Below are positions 5,915-6,421 of a stretch of DNA of 6,421 nucleotides, piece by piece. Below the pieces are notes generated by a model. It saw only the letters and a list, made by a program, of their open reading frames with translations, was not told where the DNA came from and made no database searches. This stretch comes from Oscillospiraceae bacterium. Its GTDB lineage: Bacteria; Bacillota; Clostridia; Oscillospirales; Oscillospiraceae. The translations under genes were made by a program, and so were the position numbers. Position 1 is the stretch's first letter. Each line of letters begins with the position of its first letter. Location: positions 1 to 6,421 of the forward strand of contig JAKSPP010000081.1 in NCBI GenBank assembly GCA_024404735.1. The letters run 5' to 3'.

Positions 5915-6421
5915 ATGAGTGAAATAATTAAAACGGAAGGCCTTTCCTTCCGCTATCACGATATGGAGACGGATGCTCTTCATAATATATCCCTCTCAAT
6001 CGAGAAGGGCAGCTTTACTGTCATTCTGGGTCATAACGGCTCGGGAAAGAGCACTCTCTCCCGTATGTTCAACGGCCTTCTTCTCCCCACCGAGGGAAGG
6101 GTTTACATTGACGGCATCGATACCTCCGATGAGAACAGAATATTCGATGTCCGCAGAAAAATCGGAATGGTTTTCCAGAATCCGGATAACCAGATTGTGG
6201 CATCGATAGTTGAGGACGATGTTGCCTTCGGCCCTGAAAATCTCGGTGTTCCCTCCGATGAAATCAGGGAAAGAGTGGATGCTTCCCTTAAGGCCGTCGG
6301 CATGTACGATTACCGCCTGCATTCACCCCATCATCTACCCGGAGGACAGAAGCAGCGCGCTGCCATCGCCGGCGCCCTTGCCATGCTTCCCGCCCGCCTT
6401 ATCCTCCACGCGCCCACTGCC
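5915..6421 (+). CDS. ecfA1: Energy-coupling factor transporter ATPase EcfA1, N-terminal 169 residues, 3' truncated
   Basis: The product is one of the two ATPases of an ECF importer, which pairs with EcfA2, EcfT and exchangeable S subunits to take up vitamins or metals at the membrane. The frame runs off the window; the family is near 280 residues. Visible are an aromatic near the adenine (FRYHD, 12-16), Walker A GHNGSGKST (39-47), the Q-loop VFQNPDNQ (86-93) and VEDDVAFGPENLGVP (99-113). NPDNQ with VxxDVAFG marks EcfA1 rather than EcfA2. The signature region reads HHLPGGQKQR (139-148), with Pro142 where LSGGQ has serine. Walker B reads LILHAPTA (162-169), where LDEPT is expected, so the magnesium-binding Asp and catalytic Glu are His165 and Ala166. 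These changes all fall in the last ~85 bases. The nearest SD-like GGAG (5894-5897) is 17 nt from the ATG, unusually far, though the protein start matches the family. It lies 51 nt after the methyltransferase, with no terminator between. Confidence 0.85.
   Translation, partial: MSEIIKTEGLSFRYHDMETDALHNISLSIEKGSFTVILGHNGSGKSTLSRMFNGLLLPTEGRVYIDGIDTSDENRIFDVRRKIGMVFQNPDNQIVASIVEDDVAFGPENLGVPSDEIRERVDASLKAVGMYDYRLHSPHHLPGGQKQRAAIAGALAMLPARLILHAPTA

Noticed and set aside
1..6421. Mobile element, CRISPR array, toxin-antitoxin pair or defence system
   Set aside because: No transposase or integrase, terminal repeats, spaced direct repeats or small paired genes are present; every gene belongs to a metabolic, transport or RNA-modification family.

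Overview
This 6.4 kb window carries seven protein genes, all on the + strand, with short gaps. It looks like chromosomal DNA from a Gram-positive anaerobe of the Bacillota, most likely class Clostridia. Supporting points are strong GGAGG-type ribosome binding sites, sigma-A type promoters, intrinsic terminators, an energy-coupling-factor (ECF) ATPase of the EcfA1 type, a Clostridia-like FGGY pentulose kinase paired with AraD, and moderate GC with free use of AGA/AGG and ATA codons. The genus cannot be fixed from the sequence.

Layout. (1) Positions 1-1607: the end of a pentose operon, with the C-terminal part of an FGGY kinase (probably a ribulokinase) followed 17 nt later by a complete L-ribulose-5-phosphate 4-epimerase (araD). 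A 14-bp palindrome and a GC-rich hairpin follow. (2) Positions 1608-4898: a new transcription unit. It opens with a well-formed promoter (TTGCAA-17-TATAAT) that sits inside an inverted repeat. It then encodes a HAD-IIA phosphatase, a 12-TM MFS transporter starting inside the phosphatase stop codon (TAATG), and, after a 60-nt gap with a hairpin, a membrane-anchored glycerophosphodiester phosphodiesterase. A textbook intrinsic terminator closes it. (3) Positions 4899-6421: a third unit with an extended -10 promoter, a short-form RlmI/RlmK-like SAM-dependent methyltransferase, and the first 169 codons of ecfA1, which runs off the right edge.

Functionally, the first unit would convert L-ribulose to D-xylulose 5-phosphate for the pentose phosphate pathway. 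The second can be read as a salvage unit in which the phosphodiesterase releases glycerol 3-phosphate and the phosphatase could dephosphorylate it, but the transporter resembles sugar carriers and the link is inference. The third unit joins an RNA-methyltransferase-like protein to the ATPase of a vitamin-uptake transporter, with no obvious shared task.

I found no phage, transposon, CRISPR, defence island or RNA gene. This is mostly ordinary metabolic sequence. The oddest signal is in the last ~90 bases, where the EcfA1 reading frame is intact but the signature-motif serine and both Walker B acidic residues are replaced. That is either an edge-of-contig error or a degenerate ATPase.
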